Shown piece after piece: positions 15,258 through 23,140 of a stretch of DNA of 23,140 nucleotides. Source of the DNA: CAUZIZ01 sp963579905. GTDB lineage: Bacteria; Acidobacteriota; UBA6911; RPQK01; JAJDTT01. Made by a program: the position numbers and the translations under genes. The stretch is taken from contig CAUZIZ010000081.1 of the NCBI GenBank assembly GCA_963579905.1, forward strand, positions 1 through 23,140, given 5' to 3'. The number at the start of each line of letters is the position of its first letter. Positions within the stretch are counted from its first letter, which is position 1. The notes beneath the pieces are model-generated. The model saw only the letters and a list, made by a program, of their open reading frames with translations. It was not told the origin of the DNA and searched no databases.

Positions 15258-16208
15258 ATGCCGGTAAAACCCATCGTGGTCACCAGTAGATGCCTCGGCT
15301 TCGATTCCTGTCGCTACAACGGAGACATTGTCGAAGCCCCCTTTGTCCAGAAGCTAGCCGACCACGTCCGTTTCCTTACCGTTTGTCCCGAGGTCGAGAT
15401 CGGCTTGGGCACTCCGCGAGATCCTATCCGCATCGTTGCCGGTGAGGGAGGCCGGCGCCTGATCCAGCCAACCACGGGACGGGATCTGACTCAAGGGATG
15501 GAGAGCTTTGGCCAGGACTATCTGGATTCTCTGTCAGCCGTTGACGGCTTCATACTGAAGAGCCGATCCCCCAGCTGCGCGATAAGGGACGCCAAGATCC
15601 ACCTGTCAACGGAGAAGAAGGACGTTGCTGGCAGGGGATCGGGGCTCTTCGCCCAGGCCGTGCTGGAACGCTTCCCCTACGCCGCCATCGAGGATGAGGG
15701 GCGACTGACCAATCCTCGAAGTCGAGAGCATTTTCTGACCCAGCTCTTTGTCCGGGCTCGCTTCCGACTCGTGCGTGAAGCCCCGACGATCCGGCGGCTG
15801 ATCCAGTTTCAGGCCGAGAACAAGCTCCTGCTCATGGCCTACAGCCAGACCAAAATGAGACTCATGGGACAAATACTGGGACGCTGCGATGAGGAGAAGC
15901 TGCTGACCACGTTGGAGGACTATGGTGACCAACTAGGAGCCGCGCTAAGCCGAGCACCACGGCATACCTCGAACATCGATGTCTTGATGCACGGTTTCGG
16001 CTACTTCTCGGATCATCTGTCGAGCCGTGAAAAGTCGTCTTTCCTGAGCGCGCTAGAGTCGTACAGAGAGAAACGAATTCCTCTGGGCAGGGTTGCTGCA
16101 CTTCTAGAAACCTGGATTGCTCGCTTCCGCAACGATTACCTGGCGAGCCAGACCTTTTTTTATCCCTACCCCAAGGAGCTGGATCTGAAAGAGGACGTCG
16201 CATGCTGA
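15258..16208 (+). CDS. DUF523-DUF1722 fusion protein (YbgA type)
   Basis: A 316-residue cytosolic protein with two joined domains. Residues 1-145 are DUF523, the family that includes the [4Fe-4S] thiouracil desulfidase TudS; its cysteines are in place (C12 and C18 in SRCLGFDSCRYNG, C43 in TVCPEVEIGLG, C107 in KSRSPSC). Residues about 180-300 are DUF1722 (KLLLMAYSQTKMRLMG, then FFYPYPKEL near the end), a partner domain of unknown function also present in E. coli YbgA. A role in removing sulfur from modified or thiolated bases is suggested by TudS but not proven for the fused form. The gene is 64 bases after the duplicated protein gene, with a weak ribosome site. A REP-like repeat begins nine bases after its TGA. 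Confidence 0.9.
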   Translation: MPVKPIVVTSRCLGFDSCRYNGDIVEAPFVQKLADHVRFLTVCPEVEIGLGTPRDPIRIVAGEGGRRLIQPTTGRDLTQGMESFGQDYLDSLSAVDGFILKSRSPSCAIRDAKIHLSTEKKDVAGRGSGLFAQAVLERFPYAAIEDEGRLTNPRSREHFLTQLFVRARFRLVREAPTIRRLIQFQAENKLLLMAYSQTKMRLMGQILGRCDEEKLLTTLEDYGDQLGAALSRAPRHTSNIDVLMHGFGYFSDHLSSREKSSFLSALESYREKRIPLGRVAALLETWIARFRNDYLASQTFFYPYPKELDLKEDVAC

Positions 16209-16216
16209 CCTTCGGC

Positions 16217-16297
16217 GTAGCGGTGGGCTCCAGGCCGCCGTCCGTCGAGCTAGCCCAGAGCTAGCCCGATATACTTCGGCCTGGAAGCCAAAGCTAC
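16217..16297. repeat. REP-like palindromic repeat, copy 1
   Basis: An 81-base element starting GTAGCGGTGGGCTCCA and ending in ACTTCGGCCTGGAAGCCA plus AAGCTAC; the ends are imperfect inverted repeats (GTAGCGGTGG against GTAGCTTTGG). It shares its first 16 bases exactly with copy 2 at 18125-18202, plus the internal CCGCCG and GTCGAGC and the right-hand ACTTCGGCCTGGA. The centre has diverged (a GAGCTAGCCC direct repeat instead of a clean hairpin). It lies nine bases after the DUF523-DUF1722 gene. Confidence 0.75.
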
Positions 16298-16316
16298 CTC
16301 AGAGACCGACTCTAAG

Positions 16317-16495
16317 AATCTGCGCAAGAATAACTTGGTAGAATTGGCGCTCAGATTTGCACCAGATTTGGCCGCGGACGATTGAGCGAAACCGCAGGCG
16401 TAGCGGGGTCTACGTTGAGGATTTCGCGATTGAGGAGCGGCCGAAGATGGTGTGAAGATGAGATGCCAAAATACCAAGTTATTTTTGCGCAGACC
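16317..16495. mobile_element. MITE with terminal inverted repeats, about 179 bp
   Basis: The ends 16319-16340 and 16472-16493 are reverse complements at 21 of 22 positions (outer sequence TCTGCGCAA, inner sequence ATAACTTGGTA). The symmetry continues inward in weaker form (TTGGC, CTCA, CACCA, GGCCGC on both sides), so most of the element can fold on itself. CTAAG flanks it on both sides (16312-16316 and 16496-16500), a plausible 5-bp target duplication, and on the minus strand the right copy contains the TAG stop of the neighbouring gene. It has no coding capacity, so it would need a transposase supplied from elsewhere. The transposon family was not identified. Confidence 0.75.
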
Positions 16496-18112
16496 CTAAG
16501 GGGATTGGGACGATTTCTGGATTTCAAAAGAGTAGAGCTTCGCGCTCCTGAGACGGAACCGCAAGCGGAACGGTTTGTTGGATTTCATTCCCAGGGTCGC
16601 CTGCCCGTTCCAGGTGACCTGCTGCATCAGCTGATCGCCGAAAAGCGGATCGCACTCTCCGAGAGTTCGTCCCTCGATTCCTTCGACTTCGACACCAATC
16701 GATCCGGTGCGACCGGTTTCGAAGTTAAGCCAGAGGCGATCTCCCTCGCTGATCAGCGAGTGGGTTATAAACCTCCCCTCTTCGTCGGCCACAAGTGCAC
16801 CTCGACGTTGTTTCTTCCAGACTGCAAAGGCGATTTCGCCCAGGGGTCCGAGCCGGGGGAATTTGTGGGGAACGGAAAACCCACTGTACGGAAGGACGAC
16901 TCGATCACCCGAAATCTCCGACAGCCCAGCCCCTGGGAAGATGCAGCCGCCATCGAACTCACCTTCGAGGCCGGGCTCCAGAACCGCACCACCCGGAAGG
17001 AAATTCCAGACGCGGCCTTCCATGCTACTGGCGACTCGCATGACACTGGTGTCGGTGTTCCGATGGTAAATCATGGGGAACATCAGGTGCATGGTGCGGG
17101 TGCCTGGGTAGATCGACCTTCCGTTGGTGTAGTAGTCGACCCAGGGGGGATCCCCAGCATTTGGGAGCATGATCATCTCCGGATGCGGCCAGCGCCGAAA
17201 ATCGGGGGTCTCGGCCCGGCCGATCATGCGACGTCCCATCACACCCATGCGGAACTAACCCACATAGCGCTGCAAACTCTCATCCCAGTAGGCCGTAGTC
17301 CCGGTGTCGCTGACGTGGCCCATCACCGGCTCGTCCAGCTCGCGCCAGCGAATTCCGTCGGGGGAAACCGCTGCCATGATCCCGGTCCCGTCGCTAGCAG
17401 CGACTGTAACGGACTCCGGGCGAAGGGCACGAAGTCTGTCCACTGTCTCCTTGTCAGTTGCGGACTGGTACAAGGCCTTGAAGCGCTCGGCCGGGGGCGC
17501 TTGGGGATCGACGAAGATCGCGGGGCCGTGGATCCCATATTTGCAGACTCCGGGTCCCAGGACGATGTTGTTGGCCTTGCTGCCACCGAACTCGATCTGG
17601 CCTAGAGATGGCTTGGTGTAGTTCACCCCATTAGCGGACTCCGCGTAACACACCATGTAGCCCTCGGAGCTCCGGCCTCGGCGAAAGGTGGTGGTGTTAT
17701 AGAAGAGGAGGTACTTTCCCTGATAGCGGATGAGGTTGACATAGGGGGTAAAGAACTCCCAGGGCTTGTCGTTTCTGATCACCGGACCCAGCTTGGTAGC
17801 TCGAACCAACTCAAGTCGAATTCCCGATGGGACATCCACCGGGGTAACCTCGATATTCGAGTTGATGTCCGATGAATAGGCCTCAGGTCGGTCTCGCTGA
17901 ATACGCTTTCCCTTGTAGGTATAGCTGGTGTGACCTGGATTGACGTAGCGCTAGTCCACCAGGAGGTGAGAACCTGGATCGAGCCGGTAGGCCCGTCCAT
18001 GGTATCCGTAGGAGTAGATGGCCGCACGCTCAGGAGCTTTGAAGCCAGCGTCTTTGTCCTGACCACCCCCTGCGGTCACAACGGCGGAAAAGGACGCCAC
18101 CAACACAAGCAA
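16496..18112 (-). pseudogene. Propeller paralogue with two in-frame TAG codons
   Basis: A single minus-strand frame of about 540 codons encodes a relative of the propeller protein at 7848-9323: PSLGQIEFGGSKANNIV, Asp-box-like AVSPDGIRW and AETPDFRRW, and a C-terminal sandwich ending FRLRFRLRSAKLYSFEI. It is broken by TAG at 17953-17951 (HLLVD, stop, RYVNPGHTSY) and TAG at 17257-17255 (RYVG, stop, FRMGVMG), with no frameshift. By comparison with its relative these were probably W or Y codons, both one base from TAG. The N-terminus is damaged too: the signal peptide (LLVLVASFSAVVTA) has no basic start or ATG, because the REP copy at 18125-18202 abuts it; TTG at 18112 is the only nearby start. 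The terminal stop is also TAG, inside the MITE's candidate target duplication. Confidence 0.75.
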
Positions 18113-18124
18113 GATCGCGCTGAA

Positions 18125-18202
18125 GTAGCGGTGGGCTCCATTCCGCCGGTGGTCGAGCCAAAGGCTCGACAGGAAGAACTTCGGCCTGGAGGCCACCGCT
18201 AC
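18125..18202. repeat. REP-like palindromic repeat, copy 2
   Basis: A 78-base element with perfect 10-bp terminal inverted repeats (GTAGCGGTGG and CCACCGCTAC) and a central hairpin GTCGAGCC-AAA-GGCTCGAC. It shares its first 16 bases and its right-hand block with copy 1 at 16217-16297. It lies between the RND permease stop and the start of the broken propeller paralogue, where the latter's signal-peptide start should be. The two copies bracket the broken gene and the MITE in the same orientation. Confidence 0.82.
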
Positions 18203-18263
18203 GGCCGGAAGCTTTGGCTGAGTGCGGGGAAAATATGCTGTCGACCGGTCGCTACTTGGAACG

Positions 18264-21200
18264 TCAATCCGCCGTCGCTGCCCCCAGGGGAATCGCATCT
18301 AGCTCAGTCACTCGGTGAGCCTGACGCCTTCGTTCGACGACGAAATAGAGACAGGGGACGAAGGCCAGAGTGATCAGGGTGGAGGTAGTGAGCCCACCGA
18401 CGATGACCCGTGCCAAAGGCGCCTGAAGCTCAGCCCCTTCTCCCACTCCCATGGCCAGGGGAAGCATGGCGAAAATCGTGGTCGTCGTCGTCATGATGAC
18501 CGGGCGCAGTCTGCGCCGGGATCCTTCCAGCAGGGCCTCGCGGAGCCCGAATCCGTGCTCACGGCGCAGCAAGTTGACGTAGTCCACCAGAACGATCGAG
18601 TTGTTGACCATGACGCCTACCAGGACGATGGAACCCAGGAAGGAATTCATGTTCAGGGTGGTTCCGGTGAGGTAGAGGGAAAGAGCCACGCCGATGAAAC
18701 CGAAAGGTACCGCCGTCATGATCACCAGTGGATGCAGAAAGGACTCGAACTGAATAGCCATGACGGCATAGACCAGGAAGACGGCGATCAGAAGACCTAT
18801 CAGAAGATCCCAGAATATCCTCTGCTGCTCCTCATACTCTCCACCGATAGCCAGAGTGAAACCCTCGGGCACGGCGATGCTCTTGAGCCCCTCCTGCAGA
18901 TCGGCCACCACATCCCCCAAGGGCCGGTCGCCGAGCCCGGCGTTGACCTTGACGATTCTCTCCTGATTCTCTCGTGAAATAGAGGTTGGCCCCTCGGTCG
19001 GAACGATCTGAGCCACCGATGAAAGAAGCACCAGCTCACCGTTTGAGGCGACAATGGGAAGTTGAGGTAGCTGCTGGATGTGAACCCGGTCATCGGGACG
19101 CAATTGGACGCGGATATCGTACTCGTAGCCACCCTCTCGAAAGCGGGTAGTCACCTTTCCCAGTATGTAGTGTTCCACTGCCTCAGCCACGTCCGCTCCT
19201 CCCAGACCCAGCTGGGCCAGGCGCTCTCGATCGGCATAAACCACGCGCTCCATCTTCCCCGGTTCCCGGTCAATGGTGGCGTCAGCAACCCCAGGGATCT
19301 TTCTCATCATGCGAGCTGCTTCCATCGCCAGCGCATCCGCTGTTTCCATGTCGTGTCCGCGAATATCCACGCTGAGCCGGTCCTCGCCTCCCCGCATGAC
19401 GCGCACCAGGATGTTGCCGCTGCCGAGACGAACCCGATGCTTAGAACCAGGCATGCCAGCGATCGACTTGCGCACGGCGGCAGCAATCTCCTTGATGGGC
19501 CGCTCCCGAGCTCCGACGGGTACCAGCGTGATCCGCAAAGATCCCTGATTAGAGGTGCCGGCTCTCCAGCTGCGATCGGGTCCTGCTACGGTCATGATGT
19601 GCTCGACTTCGCCGGGCTGTAGAATGCCCTTGATACGCCGCTCCATCTCCAGCACCACCTGCTTCGTCGTCTCGAGCGGAGTACCTATGGGGAGCTCCAC
19701 CGAAACATCCACCCGTCCCTCGTCAGCCTCGGGCATCAACTCGTATCCGATTGAGGGGACCAGAAGAAGAGCACTTGCCAGCAGCAGTATTGAGAACGCG
19801 ATGGTCACCCAGGGATGGAAGAGAGCCCTGCGAACCATTCCCCCGTAGAGATTTTCGAGCCCGCCCAGACTGCGCTCGCCCAGGTCATACAGGTGTCGAG
19901 TCCAGCCGCTTTTCCCGCCGGGCCGTCCCTTGAACACTCGCGCCGTAAGCATGGGGACCAAGGTAAGGGCGACGGTCAGGGAGCAGAAAAGTGCAAAGCA
20001 GACGATAACTGCCATCTCCTTGAAGAAGATTCCCGCAAATCCGGGAACGAAGACCACCGGGAAAAAGACGGCCAAAGTGGTGACGGTTCCAGCCACGACG
20101 GCGGCGGCGACTTCGCGGCTCCCCTGCACCGCCGACTCGTTGAGCTCCATCTGCAGCTCTCGCTTGCGGTAGATGTTCTCCAAGACCACGATCGAATTGT
20201 CCACCAGCATTCCGATGCCTAGAGCCAGCCCTCCGAAGGAGATCACGTTCAGCGTGAATCCGTAGAAATACATGAGGGAAAAGGTGGCCAGGACACTGAT
20301 GGGGATGGCGGTCGAGATGATCAGAGTCGAGCGCCAGTCGCGGAGGAAGATCATGAGAATGATCACCGCCAACAGGGCTCCTAAAAGGGCACCCGACTGG
20401 ACGTTGGACACCGACTTCTTGATGAAGTCAGCGCTGTCCATGATCACGGAGAGATGGAGGCGGCCTGCGAATTCTTCATTGATCCGTTCGACCTCCTCCC
20501 GAAGTGCGGCGACAACTTCAATAGTGTTGGCATTGGATTGTTTCGCTATCCGCAAACGGATTCCGCCTTCCCCATCGATCCAGAGCTCACTCCGGACTTG
20601 TTGAAAAGAATCCACGACCTCCGCCAGGTCGCCGACGTAGATGGGTCGGCCTTGACGGTAGGTCACGACGGTACCGGCCAGGTCGTCGAGATTCTTGAAC
20701 TCACCCGAAGCCCGAATGATGACCTCTCGCTGATCATCCAGCATATCTCCGGCGGAGACATCCCGATTCTCTCGAGCCAGAGCCCGGCTCACGTCCTGTG
20801 CGCTAATGCCCAGCGACGCCAGGCGTCTGGCATCCAGCCGCACCTGGATCTCTCGAATCCGTCCCCCTCGGACCTCGACCGCCGCCACCCCCTTTACTCG
20901 TTCCAGCCGGCGCCCCAGCGTCTCCTCGGCCAGATAGCGCAGTCGGCGGATGTCGCCTCCACCGCTCAGTCCCAGATACGCCACCGGATAATCGGACAGG
21001 TTGAACTTCCAGACCGTCGGGGCCTCTGCCTCCTCCGGGAGCCGATTTCGGATGCGATCCAGCATGGTTCGCACATCGTTCAGCACCTGGTCTAGATTGA
21101 CCCCCCACATGAAGCGAAGCGATACCCGGCTCAGCCCCTCGGAGGAGACCGCCTCAATTCTCTCAAGGCCCTCGATGGTAGACACGGCCTGCTCCACCGG

Positions 21201-21395
21201 ACGCGTGATCAGGTTCTCCATTTCTTGTGGAGCTACCCCCTCATAACGGGTCGTGATGGAGATGCGGGGAAAGTCCACCGAGGGCATCAGATCTACGGAC
21301 AGACGCTGTACCGAGATATAACCGAGGACGATGACCGACAGAAAGAGCATGCCGGTGCCAACGGGTCGGGCGACTGCGATGCGAGCTAGACTCAT
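18264..21395 (-). CDS. RND efflux pump permease (AcrB/HAE-like)
   Basis: Inner-membrane proton-driven exporter of 1043 residues, full length for the family, with the usual two halves: N-terminal helix (VARPVGTGMLFLSVIVLGYISV), periplasmic domain, helices 2-6 from about 335, then the repeat after about 530. The family motif FPRISITTRYEGVAPQEME is near 42-60. The proton relay differs from AcrB: the TM4 pair is D399-N400 (GMLVDNSIVVLENI, against D407-D408) and the TM10 lysine is asparagine (VMVNNSIVLVDYVN, against K940). This VDN/VNN pattern occurs in other non-proteobacterial pumps. It begins 21 bases after the adaptor gene (AAGGGAG before the ATG), so the two form an operon. No TolC-like outer-membrane gene is adjacent. 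Substrates cannot be told from sequence. Confidence 0.95.
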   Translation of the reverse strand: MSLARIAVARPVGTGMLFLSVIVLGYISVQRLSVDLMPSVDFPRISITTRYEGVAPQEMENLITRPVEQAVSTIEGLERIEAVSSEGLSRVSLRFMWGVNLDQVLNDVRTMLDRIRNRLPEEAEAPTVWKFNLSDYPVAYLGLSGGGDIRRLRYLAEETLGRRLERVKGVAAVEVRGGRIREIQVRLDARRLASLGISAQDVSRALARENRDVSAGDMLDDQREVIIRASGEFKNLDDLAGTVVTYRQGRPIYVGDLAEVVDSFQQVRSELWIDGEGGIRLRIAKQSNANTIEVVAALREEVERINEEFAGRLHLSVIMDSADFIKKSVSNVQSGALLGALLAVIILMIFLRDWRSTLIISTAIPISVLATFSLMYFYGFTLNVISFGGLALGIGMLVDNSIVVLENIYRKRELQMELNESAVQGSREVAAAVVAGTVTTLAVFFPVVFVPGFAGIFFKEMAVIVCFALFCSLTVALTLVPMLTARVFKGRPGGKSGWTRHLYDLGERSLGGLENLYGGMVRRALFHPWVTIAFSILLLASALLLVPSIGYELMPEADEGRVDVSVELPIGTPLETTKQVVLEMERRIKGILQPGEVEHIMTVAGPDRSWRAGTSNQGSLRITLVPVGARERPIKEIAAAVRKSIAGMPGSKHRVRLGSGNILVRVMRGGEDRLSVDIRGHDMETADALAMEAARMMRKIPGVADATIDREPGKMERVVYADRERLAQLGLGGADVAEAVEHYILGKVTTRFREGGYEYDIRVQLRPDDRVHIQQLPQLPIVASNGELVLLSSVAQIVPTEGPTSISRENQERIVKVNAGLGDRPLGDVVADLQEGLKSIAVPEGFTLAIGGEYEEQQRIFWDLLIGLLIAVFLVYAVMAIQFESFLHPLVIMTAVPFGFIGVALSLYLTGTTLNMNSFLGSIVLVGVMVNNSIVLVDYVNLLRREHGFGLREALLEGSRRRLRPVIMTTTTTIFAMLPLAMGVGEGAELQAPLARVIVGGLTTSTLITLAFVPCLYFVVERRRQAHRVTELDAIPLGAATAD

Positions 21396-21416
21396 GGTTT
21401 GACTCCCTTGGACTCC

Positions 21417-22661
21417 CTACTCTGCGCCGAAGGTGGCCACGGCAACCCGGGCCCCATCGCCCAGGTCCTGATGTCCGAACACCAGGACCAAATCCCCCGC
21501 CGAAAGTTTTCCTTTGACAGCCACGCGATCGTCCTGTCGCCCGAGGAGGTCCAGTGGGATCCAGCGAGCCACATCCTTCGCCGCTATAAACACGCCCTGG
21601 GTCTCAATCCCTCGAGTGTTGACCCGCTTTAGAACGGCAGCGCCAGGCACGATGGTTCCGTCGATCGTTCCTCCAGCGACACGGACTTGAGCGTACATCC
21701 CCGGACGAAGGGAGAGAGTGCTCTCGCCCATGACGCCCTCGACGGCCACGGTTCGATTGCTTCGGTTGACTTCGCTCGACACCCTCTTCACGGCTCCGGT
21801 GAAGGTACGGGATTCCGTGATCTGGGTGGTTAGCTGGAAGGAAAGCCCAAGCTCGACCAGAGATAGCTGCCCCTCCGGAACCCAGAATCGAATCCTCAAA
21901 GGGCCGCTCTTGACGAGCCGTATAATGGGAGTTCCGGGCTGGACGAAGGTCCCCGGGTCCAGATAGCGCTCACCGACGGTTCCTGCGAAAGGCGCGCGGA
22001 CCTTGGTTTCCTGGATCTGCTGTGAAAGGAGATCGACCCGAGCCTCCGCTTGCCGCTTCTGAGCAGCCATGGCTTTGAGCTCGGCCTTTAGCGCCCGGAC
22101 CGAAGATCGATCAGATTCGATTTGCTGGGCGCTGATCAGCAGTTCTCGAAACAGGCGCTCCATACGCTCCAGTTCCCCTTCCGCCACCCGCAACCGCGCC
22201 ACCACGCGCTGACTGTTTGCCTCTACGACCTCGACCTGGACCTGGGCCACCTTCAGCTGGTTCTGAAGGTCGCTATCGTCCACGATCGCGACTACTTCGC
22301 CTCCCGCAAGGGTGTCTCCAATTCGGACTTCAACCGTGTTGAGACGACCGCTGATCTTAGAAGCTAGATCGCTGGTGTCGGCGTCCAGCTCGCCAGGGTA
22401 TTGTGAAAAAAGTTGGAGCAGGCCCTGTATCACCGGCGCCGCTCGCACCGGCGTGGCCTGGACCGAGTCTGCCTTGGGAACCGGGGGCGCTTCCGGGGTA
22501 AGATAGAGTTTCCAGAAGAGAAAAGCGAAGCCGGCGGCACTCACGGCAAGAAACAGGACAGGGAACCAGCTCCGACGGCGTGGACCAGCTGTGGCTTCCC
22601 CTCCTCCTGCGGGCCGGTCCGAGGAAGTCCTCTCAAGGGAAGGAGGCGTTGAGCTGTCCAT
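21417..22661 (-). CDS. RND periplasmic adaptor (membrane fusion protein)
   Basis: Links the RND permease to an outer-membrane channel. The 414-residue protein has a single N-terminal membrane anchor at about 32-50 (WFPVLFLAVSAAGFAFLFW) after a basic stretch GPRRRS, rather than a lipoprotein cysteine. The order is typical: first lipoyl half (SGRLNTVEVRIGDTLAGG), a long alpha hairpin (about 125-225, heptad-like with ESDRSSVRALKAELKAMAAQ), second lipoyl half (TKVRAPFAGTVGERYLDPGTFV), beta-barrel (LRIRFWVPEGQLSLVELG) and membrane-proximal domain. The ATG at 22661 has no clear Shine-Dalgarno sequence. It is the first gene of the pump operon and ends with TAG. A MITE lies about 80 bases upstream and may hold or disturb its promoter. 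Confidence 0.93.
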   Translation of the reverse strand: MDSSTPPSLERTSSDRPAGGGEATAGPRRRSWFPVLFLAVSAAGFAFLFWKLYLTPEAPPVPKADSVQATPVRAAPVIQGLLQLFSQYPGELDADTSDLASKISGRLNTVEVRIGDTLAGGEVVAIVDDSDLQNQLKVAQVQVEVVEANSQRVVARLRVAEGELERMERLFRELLISAQQIESDRSSVRALKAELKAMAAQKRQAEARVDLLSQQIQETKVRAPFAGTVGERYLDPGTFVQPGTPIIRLVKSGPLRIRFWVPEGQLSLVELGLSFQLTTQITESRTFTGAVKRVSSEVNRSNRTVAVEGVMGESTLSLRPGMYAQVRVAGGTIDGTIVPGAAVLKRVNTRGIETQGVFIAAKDVARWIPLDLLGRQDDRVAVKGKLSAGDLVLVFGHQDLGDGARVAVATFGAE

Positions 22662-22740
22662 GATCGTCGGTTTCGGATTTTATCAGATATCGAATCGAAT
22701 CGAGATGAGAATTTACACGCGCATGAGAGACCAACTTAGT

Positions 22741-23007
22741 ACAGCGTTTCATAAATACGGTCACGTTTGTGGCGAGCGCGTCGGTGTCGAGGGCGCAAAG
22801 CGAGGACGAGGCGATGCTCGGTATCGTAGAGGAGGAGCGACAAAGCCATCGGGCCGTCCCGTCGTCACCCGGAGGGTAGATGGGGGTTGTGGACGATCTC
22901 TGCGTTGGTCGTCGTCGAAGATGGCAAGGCATCGTCTTCCTCCTCCTGCCTTGATCTCGCCTCACAAGCCCCATCTGCAAACGTGATCGTATTTATGAAA
23001 CGGTGTG
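22741..23007. mobile_element. MITE with terminal inverted repeats, about 267 bp, upstream of the RND operon
   Basis: The arms 22745-22769 and 22978-23002 are reverse complements at 24 of 25 positions (outer part CGTTTCATAAATACG). Weaker similarity continues outwards to about 22730 and 23015. CTTAGT occurs at both edges (22735-22740 and 23008-23013) and could be a 6-bp target duplication. The inside is also partly self-complementary (GAGGACGAGGCGATGC against a reverse-complement GAGGAGGAAGACGATGCC), so the element is a fold-back. The frames through it look like chance and no transposase is encoded. It ends about 80 bases before the adaptor start; 22662-22740 also holds a short CGAAT tandem repeat (about 22691-22703) and an unproven TAAAAT -10-like hexamer on the minus strand. 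Confidence 0.82.
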
Positions 23008-23140
23008 CTTAGTTAGTTCTCATCCGGGAACCCCCGTTTTTTCGGGCTCCATCAGCGGTTTCCTGGACAATGCAGGGTGTCGGACAGTGACTGCCCTGCG
23101 TTTTAGAGGAGGGTTCGCAAGCTGGGCCTCGAACTCCCGC
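23008..23140. other. Right edge: no gene seen, one hairpin
   Basis: No convincing coding frame. A hairpin with stem GCAGGG/CCCTGC (23072-23099) encloses a nearly self-complementary CAGTGACTG, and a CCCG-T6-CGGG pairing lies near 23033-23045. These could be the start of another dispersed repeat or an IS end that continues outside the window. Confidence 0.3.

Noticed and set aside
16382..17605. Plus-strand open frame of 407 codons
   Set aside because: It lies antisense to the propeller paralogue, whose minus-strand frame has clear homology to the intact propeller protein. The plus-strand product shows no domain, and its start falls inside the MITE.
11610..18112. Full reassignment of TAG to a sense codon
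   Set aside because: modB, modC, the propeller gene at 7848-9323 and the adaptor gene end at TAG exactly where their families end, so TAG works as a stop. Partial readthrough remains only a hypothesis.
17951..18298. Separate minus-strand 115-residue gene starting at 18298
   Set aside because: Its first 55 or so codons cross the REP copy and the end of the permease gene; only the last part is coding, and it is the N-terminus of the propeller paralogue cut by TAG.
18315..21246. Several plus-strand frames of 80-220 codons opposite the permease
   Set aside because: They are antisense shadows of a full-length RND permease and show repetitive, highly charged composition without domains.
22591..22986. 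Plus-strand open frame of 131 codons near the right end
   Set aside because: It runs antisense to the adaptor start and through the fold-back MITE, with low-complexity R/G-rich sequence typical of a chance frame.
23033..23140. tRNA-like sequence at the right edge
   Set aside because: A TTCGA-like segment is present, but there is no acceptor stem, anticodon arm or correct spacing on either strand.

Overview
The window looks like a chromosomal segment of a Gram-negative, secretion-rich environmental bacterium, most likely an uncultured Acidobacteriota; Planctomycetota or Verrucomicrobiota relatives are the alternative. The reasons are a PSCyt1/DUF1549/DUF1553 gene paired with a DUF1501 gene, secreted FG-GAP and five-bladed-propeller proteins, an RND efflux pump with its periplasmic adaptor, and several families of short palindromic repeats. 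No rRNA, tRNA, CRISPR array, phage gene or transposase gene was found. The taxonomic call is inference.

Layout: (1) 251-2848, plus strand, molybdate ABC transporter modABC, closed by a REPIN-like inverted repeat (2873-3019). (2) 3052-9323, plus strand, a secretion cluster: heme-c PSCyt1/DUF1549/DUF1553 protein, Tat-exported DUF1501 protein, a small secreted protein overlapping it, and a secreted beta-propeller protein of glycosidase-like architecture. (3) 9400-12200, a decayed zone: a frameshifted membrane-protein gene, a 29-nt inverted repeat, an intact phosphotriesterase-family hydrolase (minus) and a small secreted protein gene broken by an in-frame TAG at its signal-peptide cleavage site. 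(4) 12396-16208, plus strand: a secreted FG-GAP protein, translationally coupled (ATGA) to a protein made of two tandem ferredoxin-like repeats, then a DUF523-DUF1722 (YbgA-type) protein. (5) 16217-18202: a REP-like repeat, a 179-bp MITE, a paralogue of the region-2 propeller protein carrying two in-frame TAG codons, and a second copy of the same REP. (6) 18264-22661, minus strand: RND pump operon (adaptor first, permease second). A 267-bp MITE lies just upstream of the adaptor.

The strongest unusual signals are non-coding: at least five inverted-repeat elements of four to five unrelated families, two with intact terminal inverted repeats and candidate target duplications, and three in-frame TAG codons in two otherwise uninterrupted minus-strand genes. 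TAG is also an ordinary stop here (modB, modC, the propeller gene, the adaptor gene), so gene decay is the simplest reading; readthrough is worth a test. I do not see a clear new defence or biosynthetic system. The most distinctive protein arrangement is the FG-GAP plus duplicated alpha/beta-barrel gene pair.
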